Source: an uncultured Thermoguttaceae bacterium
GTDB taxonomy: Bacteria; Planctomycetota; Planctomycetia; Pirellulales; Thermoguttaceae
NCBI GenBank assembly: GCA_937951625.1
Contig: CALFBP010000018.1
Span: forward strand, 62,001 to 126,000
Length of the DNA stretch: 64,000 nucleotides
Direction: 5' to 3'
A program made the position numbers and the translations under genes. A model generated the notes under the pieces. It saw only the letters and a program-made list of their open reading frames with translations, was not told where the DNA came from and searched no databases. Numbering within the stretch: position 1 is the stretch's first letter; every line of letters begins with the position of its first letter. Positions 8,959 to 17,495 of this stretch are shown here, piece by piece.

Positions 8959-11223
8959 TTATCCCGCTGATTCCGCCGCATCGTTTATCTTCGCCCCCGC
9001 CCGAGCACCCTGCCCGCCATCGTTAAGCAGTGGGGACTGCGCGGCGCTGGTCGGCGTGGTTGCGCTGGCCGAGCGATCGGGGACCGAGCTTGGGGTCAGC
9101 CAGCGTCTCAAGGGCGTCGCACCGTGGAGCATTCGCAGGGCCAGGCCCCACATGCCCAGCAGCACCACGACGATCATTCCCACGGCAACGGCCCCGGCCC
9201 GCAACAACTCGTTGCGCAGGGCGGCAAGCGCCGCACCGATCGTCGTATCATACGACTCCTGGACGATCACGGCCCAGCCCACGTCCTGCCCTGAAACACG
9301 GATCGGCTCAAGCCGGGCCAGCCAATGCCGATCGAAGTCGCGGCCCTCGGGTGTCCGGGCCATCGGGTCTTGATAATTCCGCATTTTCTCCGGCGTGATG
9401 GGAAGGTCTTCCCGGGCAAGGCGAAAGTCCTTCAAATGATCCGGGGGCCTCTGGTTTGCCTGAATGAAGGCATCGAAGAGCGGGTGTTGGAGAATCATCC
9501 CAGAGTGTTCTCCTGGCCGCAAATCGACGAGCACCGCTTGTTGGTCTTCGTCGCCCTCGAGCTTCACAAACCGCGCCGCCCGGACGGTCAACGCCACCAC
9601 GCCCAAAAACTTGTTCGAATCGGCGGGATCGTAGACCGGGGCCGAAATCGCCACGATCCAATACCGGCTCGCTTCGCTGCGAAAAACCGCCGAAAGCGTG
9701 GTGGTCTTCAAGTGATGGCCCGGCGGGGGACGCCAATCCCGCGCCTCATCAGACGGTCCACCGTGAAAAAAACTCCGCCACGCATAGTTCTTGCCGATGG
9801 TCTTCGACTCGGGCACGCGAACCGTGGAAAGGCCCTGGGCATCGCAAAAGAACCAGCTTGCCGCCTCGTACTCCTCTTCGCCGCCCTCGGTCCGTGGGGC
9901 CGGCATCCAAGCGGGAATGATCGCCTCGAATTGTTTCTGGAGCTTTTGACGCTGGTCGAGCTGCCGAAAACGCTCTCGAAGCGGCTCCAACTCTGCCTCA
10001 CTGCGACCTGGTTCGCTCAACGATTGTGCCAGCCTCTTGACCTCTGGCTGCTCCATCATGCTGGCGACGGCGCTAGCGAAATTGGCGGAACTGGCGACTT
10101 GCTCGACCGCGTCGCGGCGTCGCTGCAATTCCTTGGAGGCCGAACCGGCCACGCGCAAGGCGTTCAGGCGATTGTTTTCCAACGCCCGCGTCACCAAGTC
10201 GTTTTCAAAACGGCCCAGCGCCATGCTGAACCCGTGCCACGAAAAGGCCGCGACCACGGCCAATAAGAGCATCGGCCCGAGGGCCCCCACCACCAACATG
10301 GGGCGACGTTGCCTCCGCGCTGCTCTGGCGTCAAGGGCATCGAGCACCACTTGCACATTGGGGTAACGGCGCCGGGGATCCGCGGCCAAGCAACGGTCGA
10401 TGATCTCAGCCAACGCGCGATCCACGCCCGCCACCTGCCGATGACCGCTCGGCGGCGGGGCCTTGCGAATCCGGCGTCGATAGGCCGCCAACCGCTGTTC
10501 CAAATTCGGCAACAAATCGAGTTCGAGCAGCGCCTCCGGCGTCCTGTGAGGTGGATTGCCGGTCAACATGCAATAGGCCAGCGCGCCTAAGGCGTAAACG
10601 TCCCATCGGGCATCGGGCACGGCCTTGATGTCCGCCTGTTCCGGGGCCATGTAGAACAGGGTGCCTAAGGCCGGTATCTGCTCATGCGAGAGCCGCGACT
10701 GTCCGAAATCCGCCAGCCGTGGCTTTCCATCTTGGTCCAACAGGACGTTCGCCGGCTTCAGGTCGCAGTGCAATACCCCCTTCTCATGCGAATGAACCAG
10801 CCCAACGGCCACGTCCCGAAACAGCTCGACCGCCTCGGCTACGGGCAACGGGCCCTCTTGAAGCCGCTCGGCGAGCGACCCCCGCTCCATATATTCCATT
10901 ACGTAATAAGGAGGGTCGGCATCCCAGCCCACGCCGATCAATTGGACCACGTATCGGTCGGCAAACAGAAAGGCCAGCTTTTCGACCTCGCGGGCCAGAA
11001 GGGACCAATCCAGCCCACCTCCCCGGGTGTAGAACTTGACCGCCACCCGGCGTCCGGTGTTTTTTTCCACGGCAACCCAGACCTCCCCGTAGGCCCCCTC
11101 TCCCAGGAATCTTTCGAATTCATAGCCGGGGACCTGGGCGGGTGGGGTGCCGCGACGAACACTCAGTTGCTCGGAAAGGTGTCGTTCCGGATCGCCTTGC
11201 GGAAGCGTCAGATCGTTGCTCAT
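8959..11223 (-). CDS. transmembrane Ser/Thr protein kinase with extracytoplasmic Cache sensor
   Basis: 754 aa from the ATG at 11223; the frame stays open 21 codons further, but that extension looks like translated leader. The cytoplasmic kinase domain has the glycine loop GEGAYGEVW (41-49), VAVKFY, HCDLKPANVLL near 155, DFGQS and APEQ. The catalytic-loop Arg of HRD is Cys, so this is a non-RD kinase, not expected to depend on activation-loop phosphorylation. A membrane helix near 304-326 leads into an extracytoplasmic double-Cache-like domain (ISAPVYDPADSNKFLGVVAL), and a second helix near 671-697 returns to a short Pro/Ser-rich tail. It should sense a small extracellular ligand. A TATACT box (minus strand, 11231-11236) would start a nearly leaderless mRNA. 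The FHA-cyclase gene follows on the same strand. Confidence 0.92.
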   Translation of the reverse strand: MSNDLTLPQGDPERHLSEQLSVRRGTPPAQVPGYEFERFLGEGAYGEVWVAVEKNTGRRVAVKFYTRGGGLDWSLLAREVEKLAFLFADRYVVQLIGVGWDADPPYYVMEYMERGSLAERLQEGPLPVAEAVELFRDVAVGLVHSHEKGVLHCDLKPANVLLDQDGKPRLADFGQSRLSHEQIPALGTLFYMAPEQADIKAVPDARWDVYALGALAYCMLTGNPPHRTPEALLELDLLPNLEQRLAAYRRRIRKAPPPSGHRQVAGVDRALAEIIDRCLAADPRRRYPNVQVVLDALDARAARRQRRPMLVVGALGPMLLLAVVAAFSWHGFSMALGRFENDLVTRALENNRLNALRVAGSASKELQRRRDAVEQVASSANFASAVASMMEQPEVKRLAQSLSEPGRSEAELEPLRERFRQLDQRQKLQKQFEAIIPAWMPAPRTEGGEEEYEAASWFFCDAQGLSTVRVPESKTIGKNYAWRSFFHGGPSDEARDWRPPPGHHLKTTTLSAVFRSEASRYWIVAISAPVYDPADSNKFLGVVALTVRAARFVKLEGDEDQQAVLVDLRPGEHSGMILQHPLFDAFIQANQRPPDHLKDFRLAREDLPITPEKMRNYQDPMARTPEGRDFDRHWLARLEPIRVSGQDVGWAVIVQESYDTTIGAALAALRNELLRAGAVAVGMIVVVLLGMWGLALRMLHGATPLRRWLTPSSVPDRSASATTPTSAAQSPLLNDGGQGARAGAKINDAAESAG

Positions 11224-11696
11224 GACGCCCAGTATACCAAAACGGCGGGCGTTTCGAGCAGAGCGACCGTGGGCCATCATCTCCACCAGCGGCCGTTCTA
11301 TCCGTGTCGGAGCAGCGCTTCTACGCTAAACCGGCTGGAAAACACAACACCGGCTCTTTCCCACAGGTTTTACCTAAGAATCGGGCATCAACTGTTCTTT
11401 GAAATTCTGCATCCGCTTCGAACGGAGGTCCCTCGAAGCCTTCGCAGCAGCTTTGGCTTCTCGCCATGCTCAGGGCACATTTCGAAAGCGGCTGAGTCAC
11501 ATTGGAACCCGAAGCCTTTCGCCTCCGCGGCCCGCGGCCTTTTCGAGGAAAGGGGCCTTCCGGCCACAAGCCTTCCCGACCCCCGAACTCACGGCCTCTG
11601 GCCGTCACACACGGCGATTCAGCCTTCGGGGGGGTTAGCATTCACGAATAGTCTGAATTGACGGGAAAGTCTGGGGTTTTTCAGACAGCCCCCGAC
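11224..11696. other. intergenic region, no gene seen
   Basis: 473 bases upstream of the kinase gene and downstream of the glycosyltransferase gene, both on the minus strand. Short frames exist in several registers but none has a sensible start or composition. A TATACT hexamer (minus strand, 11231-11236) just before the kinase ATG is the only promoter-like element noticed. Confidence 0.4.
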
Positions 11697-12434
11697 TCAT
11701 CGCCGGAAGATGCCTTGGGCTGCCAGCCGCAACAAGACCCAGGCCGAAGTGACCAATTCCCGACCGTTGATCTTCGAATGCCCTTGCCGCCGGTTGATAA
11801 AGGCGATGGGAACCTCGGCGAATCGGGCCCCGAGGCGATGGAGTCGCCAGAGGATTTCTTCCTCGAACGAGTAGCCGTGCGAAAAGATTTTTTGGAAATC
11901 CAGCCGGGCCAGCATCTCCACGCGGTAACAGCGGTAACCGCTGCTGCAATCCTTGGGCGACATGCCCAAGAGCCACCGGGCGACCAGATTGACCGCTCGA
12001 CTCATCAAATGTCGCTTCCAAGGCCAGCCCTCGATCCTCCCCCCCGCGATGTAGCGAGAACCGATCGCCACGTCGACCGGCGTCCCTCCGGGGGAATTCA
12101 TGGCCTCCAGAAGGGCTGGCAGTCGGTCTGGGGGGTGGCTGAAATCCGCGTCCATAGTGACCAAATAGGTGTACTGGTCGCGACGTTGGGCAGCATACTG
12201 CATGGCCATGGCCAACGCGGTTCCCAGCCCAAGCTTGCCGTCGCGACGCAAGCACCGGAGTCGCGGCTCGGTTGCCGCCTTGGACTCGCACCACAGGCTG
12301 GTGCCGTCGGGCGAATTGTCGTCGATCACGAGGATCTCAACATCCGGCGCGTGGCGGAGAATTTCCTCGACCAGTCGAGGTAAGGTGGCAATCTCGTTGT
12401 AGGTGGCGACGGCCACCAACGTTCGATTCGGCAT
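11697..12434 (-). CDS. polyprenol-phosphate mannosyl/glycosyltransferase (GT2, Dpm1-like)
   Basis: 245 aa GT-A fold enzyme that would move a sugar from a nucleotide donor (GDP-mannose or UDP-glucose) to a polyprenyl phosphate on the cytoplasmic membrane face. Motifs in order are VAVATYNE at the N terminus, ILVIDDNSPDGT, the metal-binding DADFSHPP near residue 95, then IGSRYIAGG, KDCSSGYRCYR and FEEEILWR. This set is characteristic of Dpm1-type dolichol/polyprenol-phosphate mannose synthases. No C-terminal membrane helices are visible, so it resembles the short soluble subclass. The reading frame starts with ATG. It is divergent from the MFS gene, and the gap between them holds a good promoter for the latter. 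The donor sugar cannot be told from sequence. Confidence 0.9.
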   Translation of the reverse strand: MPNRTLVAVATYNEIATLPRLVEEILRHAPDVEILVIDDNSPDGTSLWCESKAATEPRLRCLRRDGKLGLGTALAMAMQYAAQRRDQYTYLVTMDADFSHPPDRLPALLEAMNSPGGTPVDVAIGSRYIAGGRIEGWPWKRHLMSRAVNLVARWLLGMSPKDCSSGYRCYRVEMLARLDFQKIFSHGYSFEEEILWRLHRLGARFAEVPIAFINRRQGHSKINGRELVTSAWVLLRLAAQGIFRR

Positions 12435-12471
12435 ATCCGTTCAAGTTGCACGAACCGCGCAACCGATCATC

Positions 12472-12500
12472 TTGTCCTTGAATAACGTTTCAAGTATACT
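12472..12500 (+). promoter_or_regulatory. sigma-70-type promoter for the MFS gene
   Basis: TTGTCC (12472-12477), a 17-base spacer and TATACT (12495-12500) lie on the plus strand. The predicted start point is near 12507, giving a leader of about 27 bases before the ATG at 12534. No Shine-Dalgarno sequence is visible in that leader. Confidence 0.6.
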
Positions 12501-12533
12501 ACTCTACCTTGTTGCGTTTGCGACCCCAATTCC

Positions 12534-13964
12534 ATGCCTTGCTCCTCTCCAACGGCTCCCCCCTGTTCGGGATCTTCTCCTGCTTCCGAGGTTGATACAG
12601 CCGAGAACACGGACGGCTGTAGTCGCCTGTACGGTCCGCGCTTCTGGTACGCCTACGCGGCCAGCACGTTGGTCACCGTGGCCGTCGCCATTTTGTTTCG
12701 TTATGCGGACTTGGTGACGCTTCTCGGTGGCACGGAGCTGCAACTTGGGTGGATTGTGGGGCTGGGCATGGTGGGAAGCCTGCTGGCCCGATTCTCCCTC
12801 GGCGTCGCGATCGACCAACAAGGTCCGAAGCGGATTTGGCTCGGCTCGCTGGTGGTGTTGGCCGGCACGTGCCTGGCACATCTGGCCATTTCCCGTTGCG
12901 ACGGACCCGAAATCTACCTCCTGCGACTGCTGTACTGTACGTCGATCGCAGGCGTTTTCGGGGCTTCGACGACCTTCATCTCCACCGGTGTCAACATTTC
13001 CAGGATGGCCGAGGTCCTCGGCATCCTTGGGACCTCCGGATTTGTGGGCATGATGCTTGGCACGCAACTGGGGGACGCCCTCGCGGGTCCTGGTCCTGCC
13101 GAACGTTGGGTGGTCGACCGCATGTTCATGGCGGCTGGTCTACTGGTTCTTGGGGCAATCCCCTTCGCTTGGCTTGCCACCCGAGGAACCCACCCTCTCG
13201 TCAAGAGGCGTGATCCGGTGACTTGGGAGACCCTCTGGAAGTACCAACCCGGCTTTGTCCTCGTCGTGGGCATGGTGGCCGGCGCCGCACTTTCCCTTCC
13301 GCAAGCGTTTTTGCGGCCTTACGCTGAATTCATCCATGTGCCGCGGATTGGTACCTTTTTCACGGTGGTGGCGGTGACGGCGGTCGCCACCCGGATCGTC
13401 AACCGCTACGTGTTGCAGCGGCTTGGGCTTCAGGTGATGGTCGTCATTGGCTTGGGGCTCTTGGCGCTGGCCCAAGTGCTTTATCTCGCGGTGGATTCGG
13501 AGTGGAAATTCCTTCTTCCCGGTTTGCCCTACGGGATTGGCCAGGCGATTCTGTATCCGGTGGTGGCAGCGTTGGGGACGGCGACGTTCCCGGAGCGTTA
13601 TCGCGGTATGGGAATTACGCTTATCCTGGCTGCCTTCGATGTGGGCCAATTGGTCGCCGGGCCGGCGGCTGGAGGTCTCATCCGGGGGAGCGAGTCGTTC
13701 GGCTTGCCGGGCTATCCAATCCTATTTTTGGCCTCCTCCGCGGCGCTGATTGGCGTGGGTGCCGCTTATTGGTGGTCTTTGCGTAAACCGGCATCGACCA
13801 CAATTCCAGCCCAGGAAATCAAAACTCGCCCCAACATCGTCAGAAAGTGCGATATAAAATCCTTGGTGGGGGTAGGCGTGGTTTGCGAAGTTCCGGTACG
13901 CCAACCCATCACGTCGCGACCACGCGGCGATAATAGTCAATCGATCGCTGTAACCCGTCGATGA
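12534..13964 (+). CDS. major facilitator superfamily transporter
   Basis: 476 aa with about 40 polar residues followed by twelve hydrophobic helices (for example STLVTVAVAILF, GWIVGLGMVGSLLARF, WKFLLPGLPYGIGQAIL). The cytoplasmic loop after helix 2 has DQQGPKR, a version of the MFS loop 2-3 motif (GxLaDrxGrkr). The substrate cannot be read. The last roughly 45 residues, after SLRKPAS, are polar with no membrane segment. The gene runs 56 bases into the 3' end of the epimerase gene on the other strand, so this tail may be a late extension after loss of an earlier stop. The start is supported by the promoter at 12472-12500 rather than by a ribosome-binding site. Confidence 0.88.
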   Translation: MPCSSPTAPPCSGSSPASEVDTAENTDGCSRLYGPRFWYAYAASTLVTVAVAILFRYADLVTLLGGTELQLGWIVGLGMVGSLLARFSLGVAIDQQGPKRIWLGSLVVLAGTCLAHLAISRCDGPEIYLLRLLYCTSIAGVFGASTTFISTGVNISRMAEVLGILGTSGFVGMMLGTQLGDALAGPGPAERWVVDRMFMAAGLLVLGAIPFAWLATRGTHPLVKRRDPVTWETLWKYQPGFVLVVGMVAGAALSLPQAFLRPYAEFIHVPRIGTFFTVVAVTAVATRIVNRYVLQRLGLQVMVVIGLGLLALAQVLYLAVDSEWKFLLPGLPYGIGQAILYPVVAALGTATFPERYRGMGITLILAAFDVGQLVAGPAAGGLIRGSESFGLPGYPILFLASSAALIGVGAAYWWSLRKPASTTIPAQEIKTRPNIVRKCDIKSLVGVGVVCEVPVRQPITSRPRGDNSQSIAVTRR

Positions 13965-14850
13965 GCGACACCTGAGGCTCGTAGGCCAAGAGACGGCGGG
14001 CCAGGGTGATGTCCGCGGTGCTTTCGTAAATGTCCCCCGCTCGAGGCGGGGCGAAGGTGGGGGCGACGCTTGTGCCCATTACTTCATTCAGCCCCGCCAA
14101 CAACTCCAAGAGGGTGATCGAGCGGCCGGTGGCCACATTCATCACTTGGTTCACCGCGGCCGGTGCGTCAGCGGCAAGCAGATTTGCTTGAACTACGTCG
14201 CCGACGTAAGTGAAGTCTCGCGATTGGCCGCCATCCCCGAAAATCACGGGCGGGCGCCCCTCGAGAATCGCCGTGATGAACAACGGAATCACCGCCGCAT
14301 ACGGGTTTTTGGGATCTTGACGCGGACCGAAGACGTTGAAATATCGCAGCGCGACCGTTTGTAGCGGAAAGGTAGCTGCGAAGGCGCCGCAATAGTATTC
14401 CGCCGCCAGCTTGGCCGCGCCGTAGGCCGAGATGGGGGCAGGCAGATCGGTTTCACGCTTGGGGCTGGTTGGCCGATTCCCATACACTGCGCTGGAACTT
14501 GCGTAAACCACGCGTCGGACGCCTGCTCGTCGCGCCGCGTCCAGCAGCGTCACGGTGCCGGTTGCGCACGCCGCGTGGGTCATCAACGGCTGCTCGACGC
14601 TCAACGGCACCGAGGCCAAGGCGGCCTCGTGGAACACGCAGTCCACACCCTCCACCGCCCGGTTCACGGCCTCTTCGTCCAGCAAGTCGGCCTTGATGAA
14701 CTCAATTTTCTCCAAAAAAGGTTCCAGGTTGGAAAGAAATCCCGTGCTGAGGTTGTCGATCACGCGAACCCGATCGCCCCGCCGGACAAGCGCCTCGACG
14801 ATGTGCGAACCGATGAACCCCGCCCCGCCGGTAACGAGAAACGTCCGCAT
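13909..14850 (-). CDS. NAD-dependent epimerase/dehydratase, UDP-glucose 4-epimerase family
   Basis: 313 aa extended short-chain dehydrogenase acting on nucleotide sugars. The Rossmann motif TGGAGFIG (residues 7-14) binds NAD. The catalytic set is Ser119/Ser120 (YASSSAVYG) and Tyr143/Lys147 (YGAAK). PVIFGDGGQSRDFTYVGDVV is the substrate-domain signature of the GalE/WbpP-like branch. UDP-glucose 4-epimerase or a UDP-GlcNAc/uronate epimerase are the likely activities; the exact sugar is open. On the minus strand it follows the lipoprotein gene after 26 bases and may be cotranscribed with it and the methyltransferase. Its 3' end overlaps the MFS gene by 56 bases. Likely role: precursors for surface polysaccharide, which fits the nearby polyprenol-phosphate glycosyltransferase. 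Confidence 0.92.
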   Translation of the reverse strand: MRTFLVTGGAGFIGSHIVEALVRRGDRVRVIDNLSTGFLSNLEPFLEKIEFIKADLLDEEAVNRAVEGVDCVFHEAALASVPLSVEQPLMTHAACATGTVTLLDAARRAGVRRVVYASSSAVYGNRPTSPKRETDLPAPISAYGAAKLAAEYYCGAFAATFPLQTVALRYFNVFGPRQDPKNPYAAVIPLFITAILEGRPPVIFGDGGQSRDFTYVGDVVQANLLAADAPAAVNQVMNVATGRSITLLELLAGLNEVMGTSVAPTFAPPRAGDIYESTADITLARRLLAYEPQVSLIDGLQRSIDYYRRVVAT

Positions 14851-14876
14851 GCAGCACTCTTTTTTTTCTTGGCGGT

Positions 14877-15305
14877 TTATTTGGTGGAGGAATTTTCGTT
14901 GCCCCCGGCTGCGGCAGCCCTCAAGAATGCCCTGCCCAAAGCCCCGGTTATGCCTATCTTTCCAGTCTCCTTACTCGGCGGGGTTGTCATGGAGGAACTG
15001 AAGGGGTCGTCTGAATTGTCTTCTTTGGCGGCGGGCTTTTCGGCCGGTTTGGCGGCGTCCGGCTTTTCGGCCTCGGCCGGCGCGGTGGGCGCCGCGGGCC
15101 CGGCCATGCCAGGCGGAGTCATTGCCGGCCCAGGTTCCCCGGGCGCACCCGGCATGGCTGGACCGCCTGGCGCCCCACCCGGCGCTGCCGGCGGGGCCTC
15201 GGCCGTGGGCGAGGCCGCAGGCGACGGCCCGGGCTCCTTCGATTGGCACCCCCAAATGCCCAGCAACACTGTCAAGCCCAAGGTGGTCAAAATCGTGTTT
15301 CTCAT
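14877..15305 (-). CDS. Pro/Ala/Gly-rich lipoprotein
   Basis: 142 aa from the ATG at 15305, which has GGAGGAA four bases upstream. Residues 1-20 form a lipoprotein signal (MRNTILTTLGLTVLLGIWGC) with the acylated Cys at 20; Trp at -2 is unusual. After it comes a low-complexity stretch made of Pro, Ala, Gly, Met and Glu (GGAPGGPAMPGAPGEPGPAM) with partly collagen-like Gly-x-Pro spacing. A short Ser/Thr tail and a hydrophobic GITGALGRAFLRAAAAGG end complete the protein. No enzyme domain is present; it probably spans the periplasm or acts as a flexible surface tether. A longer frame upstream is not favoured, because the lipoprotein signal and Shine-Dalgarno agree on this start. Family unknown. Confidence 0.75.
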   Translation of the reverse strand: MRNTILTTLGLTVLLGIWGCQSKEPGPSPAASPTAEAPPAAPGGAPGGPAMPGAPGEPGPAMTPPGMAGPAAPTAPAEAEKPDAAKPAEKPAAKEDNSDDPFSSSMTTPPSKETGKIGITGALGRAFLRAAAAGGNENSSTK

Positions 15306-15451
15306 CAGATTCCTCCGCGGTTCTTCAATTGGAAAAAATCGGAGCCAAAGTTCTACATTTTTTGGTTTTACATTTTTCCTCAAGGCACGTTGTCCTCCCT
15401 GAGCACTCCCGAGCCACGCCAGTGGCGACGGACGGCTTGCAGTCAAACGAC

Positions 15452-16087
15452 TCAGCGCTTTCCGAGCACCACAGGCCGCCGCATCAAACACGACCAACCG
15501 AGGTAGCCTTCCTTGCAGAATGGACTCTCGAAACGAAACGGGCGCACCTCGACAAACTCGAAAATACGGCCGAGTTCGCGATGGATTTCCTCCTTGCTTA
15601 CCTGAGGCGGGCCCCCTTCCGCCGTCTCTCCCGTGGCCCCGGCCAAGGTCAGATACAGGGAGCCGGGGCGAGTAACACGCCACAACAGATCCAGCAACCG
15701 ATCGAGCTGGGTTCGCCGAACCGAATGATAAAATCCCACGTCAAACACGAAGTCAAACGTCCCAGCCGTGGCGGCAAACTCGAACACGTCGTCCAGAACG
15801 ATGCGCAGCAGTGCCCCGGCGTTTTCGGCCCGAGTCCGGGCACGCTCGATCGCCGTGGGCGAAGAATCGACCGCCGTGACCTCGAATCCTCGCTGGGCCA
15901 AGAACACGGCGTTGGCCCCCGTCCCGCAACCTAGTTCCAGGGTCGTCGTCGGCTTGATGATTCCCTCATCGACCAGCCGAACCAGCTCAGGGCACGGCCG
16001 GCCCGTTTCCCAAGGCGGAGTCCCGTTCCGATACGCGGCATCCCAATCGATCGCCTCGTTCACCTCGCTCTCGACCATCGGCTTCAC
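15452..16087 (-). CDS. class I SAM-dependent methyltransferase
   Basis: 211 aa with the SAM-binding motif LELGCGTGANAVFLA near residue 50, the acidic end of strand beta-2 (VTAVDSSP) and FDFVFDVGFYHSV as the motif IV region. The pre-core NGTPPWETGRPCPELV is typical of the thiopurine/tellurite-resistance (TPMT/TehB-like) methyltransferases, which act on small or soft nucleophiles. The substrate is unknown. The start is taken as GTG at 16087 because AAGGGGG lies seven bases before it; an ATG three codons later (16078) is the alternative. It is the first of three minus-strand genes (methyltransferase, lipoprotein, epimerase) that may be one transcript, although the 146-base gap to the lipoprotein gene leaves room for a second promoter. 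Confidence 0.88.
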   Translation of the reverse strand: MKPMVESEVNEAIDWDAAYRNGTPPWETGRPCPELVRLVDEGIIKPTTTLELGCGTGANAVFLAQRGFEVTAVDSSPTAIERARTRAENAGALLRIVLDDVFEFAATAGTFDFVFDVGFYHSVRRTQLDRLLDLLWRVTRPGSLYLTLAGATGETAEGGPPQVSKEEIHRELGRIFEFVEVRPFRFESPFCKEGYLGWSCLMRRPVVLGKR

Positions 16088-16377
16088 TCAAGTCCCCCTT
16101 ACCATCTAGTCTGAAGCTTTCGTTCGCGTTTGGCAAGAGGGTTGCCAATTGGTGGGGCGGCGTGGGTAAACACTTGGGAAGGGATTGCGCCGCGGTCCTT
16201 TTACCACCCTAAATGCCTTGGACCGACAATTCTAGGCTGGAGGCCCGGGCAACAATCTTTGTGTCAACGGGGCAAAGGGCCAATTCATGCGGTGCGGCTC
16301 CGTTTTCGTCGGTGGGCCACGACGGAGCGTGGCCCAGTAGAGACGCTTTGGTTGCGGCCGCAGGCCGCCCGCGGTAC

Positions 16378-17223
16378 TTAGCTGCGTCGCCGCTGGCAGT
16401 TGGGGCAATAAAACGTCGATCGCTGGGCTTGCACGATGCGGACGATGCGGCCCCTGTGGCACTGCCGACACGCCTGCCCTGCCCGTTGATATACCAAGTG
16501 CTGCTCTTGAAACCTGCCCGGCTTGCCGTCGGCCGTGCGATACATGCCGTCGCCCAGGGTCGAGCCTTGCATGGCGATGGCTTGGCGAAGGATCGTGCCC
16601 AGGGCAGCGTGAATCCTTTTCCACTGGCGCGGCCGAAGCCGCACGCACGGAGTCGCGGGATGAACCCGAGCGTGGTGGAGAATTTCCGAAGCATAGAGAT
16701 TTCCCACGCCAGCAAGCACGGCTTGATCCATGAGTGCCACTTTGATCGCCCGGCGGCTTCTGGCCAAGCGCTCGCGAAGTTGTTTTGCCGTGATGTCCAA
16801 GGCATCGGGACCGAGCTTGTCCGAGGCGAGGCGAGCGAACTCCTCCGGCGTCAGCATGCGCACGACGCCCAGCCCGCGGACATCCCAGAACATCAATCTC
16901 CCCCAAACATGCCCGAATCGCGACAACTCCAGTACCAGGCGGAGGTATCGTTCGTCGGGTGGATTGGAAAGCAGGAGGCGGCCGGTCATCCGCGGCTCGA
17001 CAACGATTCGCTCGCCGGAGTCCAAGGCGATTACCACCCGCTTGCCCGCTCGGCCCACTTCGACCACCCTCTGCCCGATCGCTTTTCTTCGGAACTCCCT
17101 GATCGGAGGCTCGATCGCAATCGGTTGCAAGTTGCTAGGCGGAATCCTTACCGCTTCGATCCGCGCCCCGAGGATCGAAGCGATTCCACGACGCATCGTC
17201 TCAACTTCAGGCAATTCGGGCAT
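16378..17223 (-). CDS. mutM: formamidopyrimidine-DNA glycosylase (Fpg/MutM)
   Basis: Bifunctional base-excision enzyme that removes 8-oxoguanine and ring-opened purines and nicks the abasic site. The ATG at 17223 is chosen because the mature protein must begin with the catalytic proline: MPELPEVET. The upstream MV- extension would bury that residue. Pro2 (Schiff base), Glu3 and Glu6 are present, a basic GRAGKRVV stretch supplies the conserved Lys, and the H2TH region has AGVGNLYASEIL. The C-terminal zinc finger is complete (CRQC and CPNC, both C-x2-C). The length of 281 aa is normal. It is divergent from the secreted GHL10 gene and otherwise stands alone. Confidence 0.95.
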   Translation of the reverse strand: MPELPEVETMRRGIASILGARIEAVRIPPSNLQPIAIEPPIREFRRKAIGQRVVEVGRAGKRVVIALDSGERIVVEPRMTGRLLLSNPPDERYLRLVLELSRFGHVWGRLMFWDVRGLGVVRMLTPEEFARLASDKLGPDALDITAKQLRERLARSRRAIKVALMDQAVLAGVGNLYASEILHHARVHPATPCVRLRPRQWKRIHAALGTILRQAIAMQGSTLGDGMYRTADGKPGRFQEQHLVYQRAGQACRQCHRGRIVRIVQAQRSTFYCPNCQRRRS

Positions 17224-17495
17224 GACCAATCGAGCACGGTTCCTTCAACTGAGAATGCCCGCCGCCACAAAGGCTGGTGGAAGCCGCTATCCTCCCCAAA
17301 AGTCGGGCCAAGGGAGTTGGTGATGGGGAGTAGTGTACAGAGGCCGTCGGGCGGTTACCATAGGGAGGGCGAGAAACCCTAAGGCTTAGCATTCCTTGCC
17401 CTCGAAATCTGCGTCGCGCGGACGCAGCCTCTCCGGCCGCAAGGCACGAGAGACGGACCCTGCCAAATCCGAAAGATCTGCCGGGAGACCATGCC

